Of a DNA stretch of 64,000 bases, positions 1 to 12,500 are shown piece after piece. Each line of letters begins with the position of its first letter. The first letter of the stretch is position 1. The notes under the pieces are model-generated. The model worked only from the letters and a program-made list of their open reading frames with translations. It did not search any database and was not told the DNA's origin. The DNA is from Membranipora membranacea (lineage: Eukaryota; Bryozoa; Gymnolaemata; Cheilostomatida; Membraniporidae): the NCBI GenBank assembly GCA_914767715.1, contig OU612068.1, positions 10,044,001 to 10,108,000 on the forward strand, in the 5' to 3' direction. A program made the position numbers and the translations under genes.

Positions 1-1156
1 GACAAAATGCATTATAGAAGTTATGAATGCAAATCAAAAAGCCCATTTTTGACTATTCTTCTCAGACGATTTTTTGTAAAGGGTTAATGCTTTCAGGACC
101 CCAAAAACACAATAGAAAAGTCAAAAGTCACCATGTGAAAGCAGTAAGACGATTTTTGCGGCTCGAGATAAAACGAGCTGTCCTTATTATCAAATCTGGG
201 TGCACTAGCTACTAAATGATAAGCCATTATCAACTTTGACAGTGAAAACTTCCTGAGTTGGCTATCAATTCTTGCTAACAAGCCAACACCCAATTAAACC
301 AGAGAGTTAGGGACAAACTCCCTGTGATTAAACTATCATGACTCAAATAAAGGTAGTCACCCTGTCACCATTGATCATCATAGAATTAAACTTTGTGGTA
401 GAATTGTGTTTTTGGGTATAATTTCAACTCTAGATGTTGAATTATTATGTCTTGTTGCATATTTGAATATTCTCCCCCCTAATAAAAATATTAATATTCT
501 TCCTCCTGATATAAATCATTATTATTTGCCAGAATCGAGGCCAGGATACATAAGTGATTGATCTAATACAGTAGCAACCATAAAAATAGATAAAAGGAAA
601 CTCTAGTCTTTTGTTTTTCCCCTCATCCTTATTCCACATTGCATCAAATTAAAAACAATAATGTTTAAAACTATGACAATTATAATAAAACCCGGAGCTT
701 CTTTGTCTAATTTACATAGGGGGACATAAGATCCACCCAGAATATCAGGTATGAGGTAATGTCAGAGTACAGGTACGAACACCCACTGTTCTCTGGTGCC
801 CTAGCAAGGAAAAGTTAATTTGACCAGTGACAATAAGGGGTACAGGACCAGCGGAAATTCCAATGAGACTAGAATTTTGAGATACTGTGTTTGACCCTGA
901 GTAATCATACATCCGTGTGATACCTTTATGGTACTCAGCGAGTTCTGCTCTATGATCAAGTATAAAGGAATCGAGATAGAGCGGTAATAATTTGTCCATT
1001 ACGAGCCATTAGCTCTTCTGTAACAAGAGTTTCTAACGATGAAACCAGAGACTAAGGACGTAATGGTCTGCTTAACGACTTAGAAGGAAGAATATTGCTC
1101 ATCCAGTTTTGAGTGTAAGAGGATATGAAGGCACGAGGTGTTGAGTTTCGACTCAG
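1..1156. other. Flank without a supported gene
   Basis: Probably 3' flank or 3' UTR of the minus-strand PH-actin gene. A minus-strand frame at 999-745 and opposing frames at 1080-1359 are open, but show no domain I recognise and no convincing splice context beyond the candidate exon at 1157-1213. No poly(A) signal stands out on the minus strand. Confidence 0.4.
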
Positions 1157-1213
1157 CTAGGGATTTGAGTATGCTCCCCATTGCCCTAGTTTTTCTGGTG
1201 CAGATATCACCTC
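1157..1213 (-). CDS. PH-actin gene, candidate last exon
   Basis: Downstream of the SSITIQ exon, the acceptor TACCAG at 1214 opens the right phase (0) and gives EVISAPEKLGQWGAYSNP then TAG at 1159-1157. This resembles the actin C-terminus after the adenosine motif (APPERKYSVWIGGS) in order: A-P, E-K/R, W, G. The actin tail would be truncated by some 30 residues. A stronger pyrimidine-backed AG a few bases upstream gives a stop in this phase, so the call is tentative. Confidence 0.35.
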   Translation of the reverse strand, partial: EVISAPEKLGQWGAYSNP

Positions 1214-1727
1214 CTGGTACACTAAAAGAGGAGCTTATAGAGCTATTGCTTGAGGCTTCAATGATGGCACATCCCCTCAGGGAACACCATGGTTGTATTG
1301 CAGACATATGTCAACCTAATGAGCCATGTTTGAGAGTGGGGGCGGCAGACTACCCTTAAACGAGTTTTAAAGCGTTCAAACCAATAAAGTGAACATTGTC
1401 AAGTCCTCATATTCTGGAGAGGCTAAGCTTTAATTTTATTATCCTGACACATCTTATCAAACCTTTCCATACCTACGCAATTAGATATGATTACTGAATG
1501 CCAATGGGAACAGGTAAGATAATGTAAATTCGTACTCAAACATATTTTATCCTGAGTTTTAAAAAAAATACCCAGTCCATCCCGTTCTGTGGAGAGAAAC
1601 AACACAAGCTTACCTAGCGCTGTTGTTTTTTTGTTTACTGCAAAGGTTTTAAAAGTTGCTGCCAAGTAAACATGCAAATATTTTGGATCTAAAATATTGG
1701 ATGCAGATGGTGCACATATGACTTTCA

Positions 1728-1775
1728 TGACTGTATTATAGAGTAAGGTCATATGTCCTTACTCTGTGACTGTAT
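1728..1775. repeat. Hairpin flanked by 9-bp direct repeats
   Basis: TGACTGTAT at 1728-1736 and again at 1767-1775 bracket an inverted repeat, GAGTAAGG ... CCTTACTC, centred on CATATG at about 1752. The same arm sequence forms the palindrome at 57557-57588. This suggests a very small transposed or fold-back element. Confidence 0.6.
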
Positions 1776-2478
1776 ATACAACTGTTGACAAACAAGTTCT
1801 CTGGTGAGGGTGGTGATTCAGGCAGCTAACGAAAATCAGCGTTTGGCTTTTGTCCAACAACAGTAAACATATCGATTCCCTAAATCGGAAGCAGAAATCC
1901 TTTTTGAAGGCTTGGTTGACAAGCTGCCAAGTTTGTTTTGGGCCACTACGATATTGATGACAAAATCACGGAAAACAATAATTATTGACAGCTATGTAGC
2001 GTTGTTTTTTACCTTCCCTTGTAACAAGTGATTGATTGTATTAGCCTAGTTTGTAGCGATTATGGGTGTGAGTGAGGTGAAATCGTGAGTCATTCCGAGT
2101 GATTTCCCTAATTCATCATCAATAATGTGACAGTTTATTAATCGTTGACTTAAAACAATCAAAAGCTCCCTGGGTCAGCGCACAATTCTGAGTACCTTGT
2201 CAGAAAATGCATGTAACTTTGTTCAAATAACATTGCTATGAAAAACAAGTCAGGTGTATTTTCTCATTAAAAACAGGTAAACAAGCGTGTTACAAAGTGA
2301 AATTGATTAAGGTATTAAAGCAAAAATATACCAAGTTTACAATTATAGATTTTGGTTTGATTTATTTGCGAGGTGAAGCGAAGGTTACAAATTAGTATTT
2401 CTCTAGTTATATTTTTGAGCAGAGCACAATTTTAATTCTTTCTGCTTTCCCATCATTTTAGAACCTGCAGCAATTTAC

Positions 2479-2486
2479 TGACGTCA
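2479..2486. promoter_or_regulatory. CRE-type octamer TGACGTCA
   Basis: A perfect palindromic octamer matching the CREB/ATF core lies in the 3' part of the PH-actin locus. A second copy is at 7642-7649. Function is not shown; an 8-mer can occur by chance. Confidence 0.15.
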
Positions 2487-3348
2487 TCAATTTTCTCGGA
2501 TGCACAAAAATTAAGTTCAAACCTAACAACCGTGCAATATTTACTTGATTTATTAATAAAAACATAAAAATAGAATTACAAATCAAATTCAACTTATCAA
2601 ACCTCCCATGGTCGAATTAATTTCCTTACAATGGTAAAGTTGTAGTAAGCGTTAATTTCTTTTTGCATGACCCATGAACTGCAACTAACCGTGAACACAA
2701 ATCCTAAATCAAAAACAAACTGCAGATGCCGCAAAGTTATAAAAACCAGATAACGGTAATTCCTGATCCGATCTATTGTCTTAAATTTTTACAAGTTCGC
2801 TTTAGGTATTTCTGTACTCTAGCCAAAATGGAAGTTGCAAAAATTCACATGACCAGGTGGTTGAGAAACATTCACTTGAACTTTTATTAGTGACCTTTTT
2901 CATTGAGCATTTTTGAACAATAATGCATGAAATAACAGTAGGTTGTGCACTTTATGAACGCTCGCCCTTATTGATTACTTGCACAATGTACCCTCCCTAA
3001 CTCCCTCCCTCCCTCACACGCAGATATTTTTTATTCATCTGATTGACAACATATTTACCCCCAATGAACAAAACTGGGCCTTGAAAAACAAGTGCGTGAC
3101 TGGTCAGCGTTATTAGTAAGCATTGGTCACCTCTTTCTTAACCTAGCAACAACACCCTCAGTTTCCTTTCAGATTTCGTAAACAAAAAGGTCAAAGCTGT
3201 ATGATAAAATCGCAAATTTTTCGTTCAATTGTCTTCAGATTTTGGTTTCTGTGTTTTCACAGGTTATACCATTAAGTTTTGCTCTTTTGAGGTTCAATGT
3301 TTGCCGAAAATTAATTTCTCTGTAAGTTTTGTTTACATATTCTCTTAC

Positions 3349-3595
3349 TTGTATGGTGATAGAAGACGGTGCGATTTTTCCCAGCTCTTTCTGAAGTCTC
3401 TCTGGAAATCCCGGAGTTAGAGTTGTTCCACCACTGAGGTAGATACTCTGCCACATTTCCCTCCTGACATCCATCGGACATTTCTGTATGGCAGCATCGA
3501 TAAGCTTAGGCAGCGTGGGATTGTCAACTCCCAACAACTCCGTCTTCATCAGACCTTCTGGGGTTTTAAATCTAGCAGTGTCTACAGAAACTTTC
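3349..3595 (-). CDS. PH-actin gene, actin adenosine-motif exon
   Basis: Residues 870-952. KTPEGLMKTELLGV precedes SIYLSGGTTLTPGFPERLQK, the actin adenosine motif (actin: NTVLSGGTTMYPGI). The exon ends SSITIQ at donor GTAAGAG. Reading through the donor would add an unrelated tail, so splicing is preferred and a short C-terminal exon is needed downstream. Confidence 0.9.
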
Positions 3596-6500
3596 CTGTG
3601 GAGAAGAAAGGATGTTGAAGATCTCACATAAAAAATTGCAATCATTTTGTTAGTGGTTTGTTATGGTGGTTTTGGGAACTTTCATCATTTGACATTGACC
3701 AAGAATCATAGTCGCTGGGTTCCCTTGGGAGTCTGGGAGAGGAAATCATCCAAATATACCCTAATATAATATTCAGAGCTGAGCAATCATGATGAATCAT
3801 GGTTACATCATTGGCAAACTTGATACAGTTGTGACAAAGAATAAGGAAATTGAATTACATAGGTTTACCTAAATTTAAAAACTACAAGGGTATCAATTTT
3901 CGGCATACACCAAGATGCTCAAGTGTTTCATAGTAAGGATCTCCACAATTTTAATTAAATTTCTAGTAGGAGTGTCATCATAGCAAGGCCTCCGGCACAA
4001 TGACATTAGGCTGTAGGTGCTGCCGTTGCCGCTTTAGTTACCTCATATGACAGTTAGCTGGCAGATCAAACTCATCCAGGTCCGTCACCGCCCCACACTC
4101 ACTCTCATTACACATGTACTTCAGTAAATCATCTCCGTAATCTTGAGATACGAAACAAGTCTAAAAAACACCAGACAATCAATTCAAGAGTGAGATAGGT
4201 TGTGTGATTGATGCTATGGATGCCTCGAAATTGAAGGGAAGGACTGTGCCATGTCAAACTGAAGCCACCTTCAGTAGAGGTTGCAGAGCATTACTTGGCC
4301 TGTTTTTGACCACCTGTTTGGTTGAGTGCCTTCAACTGAAGCTCTATTATCCCTGGATCATTGTGAGAAGAAAGGTACCACCATGACTTGCTTTTACGAT
4401 GCTGATGCGATTCTCATATCCTTTAATTTGTGAGGTGGAATGGTCAACACCTGGGGCTAATAAATTGTATAATTAGTAGCAAAATATTTTGCACATTGTT
4501 TGTCAACCCTGGGTAATTGATGAATTGCAGTAAACATGATTTTGACCAATAAATAGCAATGAACAAACATAATAGCCAAAAATACCTAAGGTGTGAAAAA
4601 TAAATATCATTCTCGAAAGATCGAACGATTCCGCAAGGCCATGCACACACATTTCCCTGACAGGTTGATAAAGTGCAACAGTACGATGTAAAATCTTCAT
4701 TGCATAATTATTCCTCAAACTCAAAAAAACTCACCTTTTCTTTGACGAGCCTAGCTATAAGCTGCTCGACAGGAGTGAACAGTCGATACTCTACTAGATA
4801 TGAGTTTAGCGTATCTGTGATATGAGTGCCTCCGAATGACTGACGATTCAATCCCCCATCTACCAAGTAACCTAAAAGAAATACGGATGAGGTGCAAAAA
4901 TTACAAATTGCCTGAATTAGTTGGGAGATTGAGCGAGACCCAAATGATTCAAAACAGGTGTGCAAAACCAATGATATATATATATATACTTTTATTGTCA
5001 ATCGACAATCATCTTTTTGAATAGAATAGAATGATGGAAAACAATTCAGGCCAGGACAACTCAACAGAATCAATGCCATGCAAACATTCCGCTCAGTCAG
5101 CAAAACAACAAAGGGGAACACACTCACCATCAGATATGGCGACGATTTCTATCCTTTCTCCGATATCGACGACTATCCCTGAGGTAGCGTTATATATGTA
5201 GGGTGTTAGTAAGGACTGATTTACCATATTGACCCCAGCTACATCATATTTATTTATAAGTATATGGATAACCTCCTCCTTCAACCTGTGGCTGAAGTTA
5301 TGGGGAGTGGACAGCAGAATCTGTAAAAGCAAGGACACAACTATATTATAGGTGTGTTTGTCAGATTTAAAAGAATCACGTAATTAAATTATGATAGCAT
5401 CCAGTCTGACATTGGCATGAGGGTAAGAGTTTGGGAGGGGAGCTCAAACTAGTCTGACACGTAACAACAAAAGGGACACCGTAAGATCTAGCAATCGCAT
5501 TTTGGTTTTGTCAGTATCAGTGCCTCATCATGTAAGGGTAAGATTGTAAGCAGTTTTCAGCATGTAATTGAATATGTAAGTGCATCTCATAACGTTTTCA
5601 CTCACCACCCAATGATAGATTATACTAATCTCGCTCAGAATTTAAGTCTATGACACATTTCATGGCAAAGTAAGTAGACAGGAATCTTACCATATGTTCC
5701 GATACATCTACGCTGAGATCTGTGAACATCTTCTTGAATAACTCAGGAAGCACTTGGATGTTGATGCGGTACTGAAACGTAACAAAGAAGGAAATGTATG
5801 TATATACTTAATGGAAAAATCAGGGAGCCAGCAAAACGTTAAGGTGATTTCCCACATCAAAATCAAAACAGTTCTACATTTGTAAGCAAATAACGGATAA
5901 GGTATGTAGATGAGTAGGCTATCCCAGAATGCAATTTTCTGGAATTCCCAGTGGATGTCACATAACCTGATCTAAATGGGAATTCCAGGCTAGTTTATTG
6001 TGTTAAATCATTATTGACATGCTTATAGCTATTGCTACTGAGATGAAGAAGTCATCTTACTGTGTCTATTTCTTTACATGAAGCCACAGGGTGATGGAGA
6101 CCATTAGTTCTGATGTCTGGTTGATATGAGTCCTCACCAAATACAACCTGTCCATTCTTGTCAGTAGATGATATGCAAGGGAAGAATACCTCTGGATAAC
6201 TCGCTGTAACGATAAAGAACGGAATTATTTAATTGATGTCAAGGTTCAAGGCTGTGAAAGAATATTTTTGTGACTGATAATCTCTTGTACAATCTAAAAG
6301 AATCAGAGTCTGACATTTGACCTTCAAGTTTGACCAACGTTGGATGTGATTCACACAAGAAATGTTCGAAAAATTCCTATAAATACCACACAAAACAATG
6401 TTTCAAATTACCACTTAATGTTTTCATCTAGGGGTTCCTTAGTCCACAGATTACCATCTGTACCAAAATCCTGTCAGTCACCGAGAGTTCAGCAATGTAC

Positions 6501-9500
6501 ACAATGTAAATTATGTCAGATCACAGATAGGTCTTGACAATAAACGTCCAATAAATATAAAAAACAGACACATCAAATTTATCGCAACCTTGAAAAACAC
6601 AACAAGACAAAAGAAGCGTCAAACAACTGGATAAAAAATTGACTGTGAAGAGAGTTATCAGTTCTTACGTGTGCTGCCCAGAATTCCAGCTCTAACAGAG
6701 GTGCTGCCGAGGTCTATAATGATGACTTTAGGTACATGTGTACTTGGGGTACTCGTTAGAGTTGGACGGATATAACTAGAGGTGGGAGAGCATCTGATCT
6801 GAGTAAAGAATGATCTCTTCCAGTTCATGGCATCCACCTCCGTCGGACATCGCACCATCAGGTAGTGGCCTCTCTGTAAAAGATTAACCATCGATTACAA
6901 CGAGCAGTGTGGATAAGACATTGCTGTACCATACACATTACATTATTTACATGATTATAAAGTATTGGCGTATCATTGTGATGATGATATTGAAACACTC
7001 TATATATGCAGGAAGGGCATGTTGAGGGTTGGCAACCAAGAAAAGTTTCCCCATATCAGAGTACCAGTTTCAAAAGGAAAGTGACAGCTGCCAATTTCTG
7101 AAAGCAGCGTGCTGGTAGAGTATAAAAAATGAGTACACACCAGTAAAATTAACTCAGTGAAAGCGGCAGCAAAACATATGAAGCAAGCATGGTTATCGCA
7201 CTAAGGCACACCTATATTGATAACAAAAGTAAACGTGTGAATTATTGTGGAATTGACCTGTTTTGCAACATATAACATAATAAACATGAACTCTAATTAA
7301 TGGTTTGTTTTCGTACAAAAGCTTTTGGTTTTTTTGTATAAGTCAACTTTTGAATTATTTATCTTGTACCGAGTCACATTGGAAACCCTGGATGAAATGT
7401 TTTGAATTTAAAAGTTGGCATCATTGTGTTTTTTGCTGTTATGCAATGATGTGGATTCAATTACTTTGTAAGATACTGTAATGGCAACCACTGAAGTGCT
7501 TAATCCATAGCGCCAAGCCTTATCCTTCCCTGAACAGAGGTATGAGTGATAGTAATTGAATGACTAATAAAGGATGAACCTTTTCTTTGTACTCACTATA
7601 AAAATTATGCAATATCTATGATCTGTGAGAATAGGGATGGATGACGTCATTAGTTCATTCCTGTTTTTGACCCACTCTGCTGACAGTCAAATTTAATACT
7701 GGGTAATGTGCTATGGATCGATAGAGCAGGGAGTAAAAATTTAGTTTTTTGATTCTCCATTTACTTTTAGAAACAGCCCTGTGCTATACACTGGTACTCA
7801 GTTAAGGATTATAGGTGAGATTTATTTGAGTTAACGTTGGTGGAGGGATAACTTATCTCAAAGATTCCCGCCGTCAATATTTTCGCAATACACAATCATG
7901 TGTTGAGAGTAATGAGGCAGAGTGCTTGTGATTCCTTTGCGTTGTGAAATTCAGTTGCATAATTGCAGGTTATGAAAGTGCTTATATATGCACAACCTTT
8001 CTCCAACAATATGTAGCAAGAAACATATAGAAAGCTTTGCAATGGAGTTGTCAGTCTAACATTCATGGAGGGACAATTTCTTCATAATTGGAATTCGTCA
8101 TTTCTTTTGTGCTATGCACCTGTATGCACTATGGGGATTGATGACCAAAAGAAATTAACTTTGGAACAAGCAGTTGCGGTTGACTCTATCACTTATCAGG
8201 TACTAGATCAGGCAAAACATACTGCAAGGTGTAAAAAACTTAGTAAGTGGCTGGAGCTGAATTTGAATCTTTCCATTTGCTGTTAATTGGGGTAGAACTT
8301 CCAAGGTGTAAACTGCCTGAATCATCAAGTGCTTGCCTTGTATGTTGTGTATGTTATGTTTGTATGTATGTTATTGTTCAAAATGTTCTGGGTATGACAA
8401 AATATTAGCCCCGCAACATTCACTATAATAAATATTTGGATATTTATGTTTCTAAGAGTTATCCCCTCTCTACCCATGAGAGGATAACTCAAAACTAAAT
8501 CAGCAAGTCTGGTTCGATCTCATCTCAGTTTTGACTTCTAATGTCTTCTCTCAAGCTGCTTAGAAACTGTCCGCCATTTTAACCATTCGTAATACCCTGG
8601 GAAAATTAATGTCTCTACTTTTGTTAATCATAGGATGTAGAGGGATTTTCTTACTCACCATATCATCAATACCAATCATTCTAGTAGAGAACTCCTCAAG
8701 AACTCCTCCCATGAGAGACATATAAGATAGTGCTTCTTCAGATGATTTCCTCTATAACAGTATGAAACTAACATCAACAGTGAATAAAGAACGTAAGATA
8801 TTTCTTGTTTCTCGTTGATCGGATCAAGGTCAGTTTGATCAAATTGTTGAAGGACCATTTCTAAGCTTAGACAATATTCCAGAGAGATTGTTATTTGCTG
8901 GTAACCCTCTCGGAAGTCACGTCAACGCCACTCCCTGCAGAGGGACGATCATATATAATACACAAGGCTAGGCTGTCATTAGTAATTTCATTCAGCTCTC
9001 TCAATTTTTATCTCATTCAACTTATTGCCAGAGCACTCGTTAAGGAATTCCGGCCATTACAAGTGCATTATTCTGCGCACAGGACTCCAATTACTTTTAA
9101 ATGTCAGCCCTCCAATCCCTTCACTATGTTAGCCAATACACCCTCTATATGTAACACTTGAACAAATCAGGTGAAGTTTATTGGGTGGCGTCCACCTTAT
9201 TACTATCAAAATGACTGTTATTTTGAATCAAGTAATACACTGATGATGATGAGTCAATGATTATTTCCCCAATGCCAAGTATAATAGGAAGTTGTTTTAC
9301 CCTGTTATAAACACCAAATTTAAAAGGACAACTCCTTAGTCAGTGCTTAGCATTGTTTTGATCCTTCCCCCACCAATGAACTAAACCTCCAGGAAGAACA
9401 ACTGCAGTCACATGACCAATTGAGGTGTGTGCAGTTGGTTCAGAGTTGTCCTCTCAAAAACACACTAAATTGGAAACATAACTCCATGATAGCCCAAGTT

Positions 9501-12500
9501 CTTTTGTAGCAATTAGGGGTGGGTTACACTGAATACACTGACTCACTAGAAAATAACCGCAATTCTGTGAATATGCTTAGTGATGAGGCTTGATGGCCAT
9601 GGTGTTGACACCAAATATTCTCATAACTGATGGTTTATTTCACTAAACTGAGACATGGAACTATAGAGAAGATGCTCATTGACAGTTGAGGTGCCATCCT
9701 TTGCAGATATACAATGCTTAAACCTCAAAAATAATGCAGAGAAAAGTCATTAAAATGTTAATTTTTCACTCTATAAATCCTGGAATCTCTATGCAGAACC
9801 CATAATTGATCAATCTAAAAACATGTGGCTATGGGCTATATTGCAAAGAACATATACCTTGCAGGTAAATACATTGAACATTCACATTTTGATTGTAAAA
9901 TGATGAAAAACTCATTAAAATCAGCATATACAAGCAAGATATGCTGAGGAATGTGTCATCTGACTCTAAATCATGGAATGTTGGACAGGCAGTTGAAGGT
10001 ATGAGTCCTGTTGTCCTTCATAACCATGTTTCATCATTAACAATTACTCCTAGTGATTGCAATTTCATTTTTTACTGATCACTCTCTAATTTCAAGTGAC
10101 CATTATTTATGCATGCACATCATTTTTCAATTTTTCGGAATTAGCCAATCAGCAGCCAGCTTAACTATGAGTTGTTCTTCCTGGAGGTTTAGTTCATTGC
10201 CCCCACCACCACAAGTTCAGACTTTAGTCACTCTTTTTGACGGCTATACAGTGTTTTAAATGCAGCTGTAATGACAATCCGAATGTCTGAGGTTAGGAAA
10301 TAAGGAGCGGCTGTTTTCCAGACCTGTACATCATTTTTTAGCATCTGCGCCAAAGCCGAGGTAGGAATACTGCTGGGCTTATTGATAATGCAAAAAATAA
10401 AATAAACCAAATTTTCTGATCATGCAGACAGCATGTGTCAGTCCGCTCTTTGCTGTTTTATCACATTAACTTGTCACTTAGCTCTGATCTATTTTCATCA
10501 GGTAAGAAGTGATTGTGCTCTTTCAGTGTATTTACCAGGCATTGAAAGTGTGAAACAGGCACATTCTATTTCTAAAATATCAGGAAATTCAATTTATGAA
10601 TTATTTAATTGACACTCACAGCGTAGAAGTACATCACACCGTCGACAGCTTTACAGTAAGTTCTCTTCCATGTTTTGAGTAGTGTATTCTTATTCTTCCC
10701 TACAGGTAACCTCTCCAGGTATCCCTCCATGTTAATCACATCATGAGTGTTGTTATAAGGCTGTAATAGAATTACAATGTGACTAATGGCAGTTAGCAGA
10801 GTGTTCGCTGTAACAGATATAATATGCTGCCTCTTTTCTTGACAGGAAACTGATAGTGAATTATGCTTTCATGTTTTGGAGGCCACACGTCTTCAAGTCA
10901 CACTATGTGAGACTTAAAGTCGTGTTTCATCCTCCCAAATTGCCATAACAAGACTACCCAAGGTATCACTAGATCACTAGACTTGACAACATAGAGCTAT
11001 TATATATTCTATGCTAGACGCACAGACTTTATGATGGAGTTTTGTGGGACAACCAAGCTGAAGAGTTAAACTTCATAGCATAAGCAAGACTGTTTGCATA
11101 CAAGTAAGCAGGGTATGCACACCGCAATTAGCCAAGAAATTAAAGATGGGTTGCTTTTGCTGCTTGAGTGACAGCAAGTACCTCTTCAAAAACCAATCCC
11201 ATTTCCAAAATCTTGAAGGATGCTCAACTCAGCTGCTCATCCAAGCTGATACTTAAAACCTACAAATGCATGCTAATTTGCACATCCTCTGAGTAACAAT
11301 ACGGCATGAGAAATTAAAAGACTCACAAAGATGCCATTCGTATAATTGAGAACGCTATCAAGATAACCTACCAATTGGTCAATTTACATAATGACAGTAA
11401 TTGCAAAACTTTGTAGTTGTATGAAAGCTGACACACAATATTGAAAACTAATCCTAGTCAGTTTTATCACTACACCACTCAATTCAGTAAAGAGTGGCAT
11501 TATCAACCTGGTATGCATATCACTGATATCATTGCGTATACCTACACCACAAAGATATCTTGTTGAACCCAAAACAATCATTAAACCCTAAGCAGTAAGC
11601 ACACACTTCACATGTCAAGTTATGATTCGGTATCTAAACTCATAACAACCGATTCGTAAGATAAGCCATATGGCAATAATCTCCCCTGCACATTTATCCA
11701 CAACTTGATAGTTGTCAAGCTGGAATGCAATGGTTATTGGATTAAGGAGCCATCACATGTCTAAGACTAGTTTTAAGCAGGAGGCTAGCATTGTCGAGAC
11801 ACTTTTAGCTTTGTAATGTTGACACCAGCATTGCTAGCCAGTCATGTTGTCAAATATATCGGATGTCACCGCCAAAGTTTCATGACTAAATAACAATATG
11901 ACTGATAAAAAATTAATAGTTTGTGAAATTCAAGGAGCTGGTTTTGTAATATCAGAGGAATTCACTGAGCAACAAGGCAAACTTTCACTGACGGGTCGTT
12001 TATTGTACTCGCTTACCTCTTGAGCCAATTCAATTTTGTACAACTCTTTGAGCAGTTTCACCTGAAGAATAGAAATTAATACAATTAGACCAAAATAACA
12101 AACATGGGAAGTATGCACAATAAGCATCAGGAATCATAAAAACACACAAGGTAACAAGTTACATATTCAATGGAGAAAAAGAATCACGCAAATATTTCAT
12201 AGCGAGCTCCTAGGTGCGGAGCTGTTGGCGAAGACCCTAGCTTGATTTCATCTGATTACATAAAATAAAGCCCTCGTGTCAGCTTCTGTATAGATGCAGA
12301 AATGTAAACACGCATGTAACATACTTTGTTTGTCTAGCGGGTTACTCGGTTTTATATGGGCTTAAAACCTTTTTAAAATTCTTACAATAAAAGCAAATAT
12401 TTTCACACTCATGCTTGATATTTGCTCATTCACAAGATTTTATAGTACTAGCATCGATTTAACATTTTCAAAATTATCAAGCCCGAAATCTAAAGTTGTA

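Noticed and set aside
745-1359. Overlapping open frames on both strands near the left edge
   Set aside because: No recognisable domain, no consistent exon chain apart from the tentative PH-actin tail at 1157-1213; kept only as a note.
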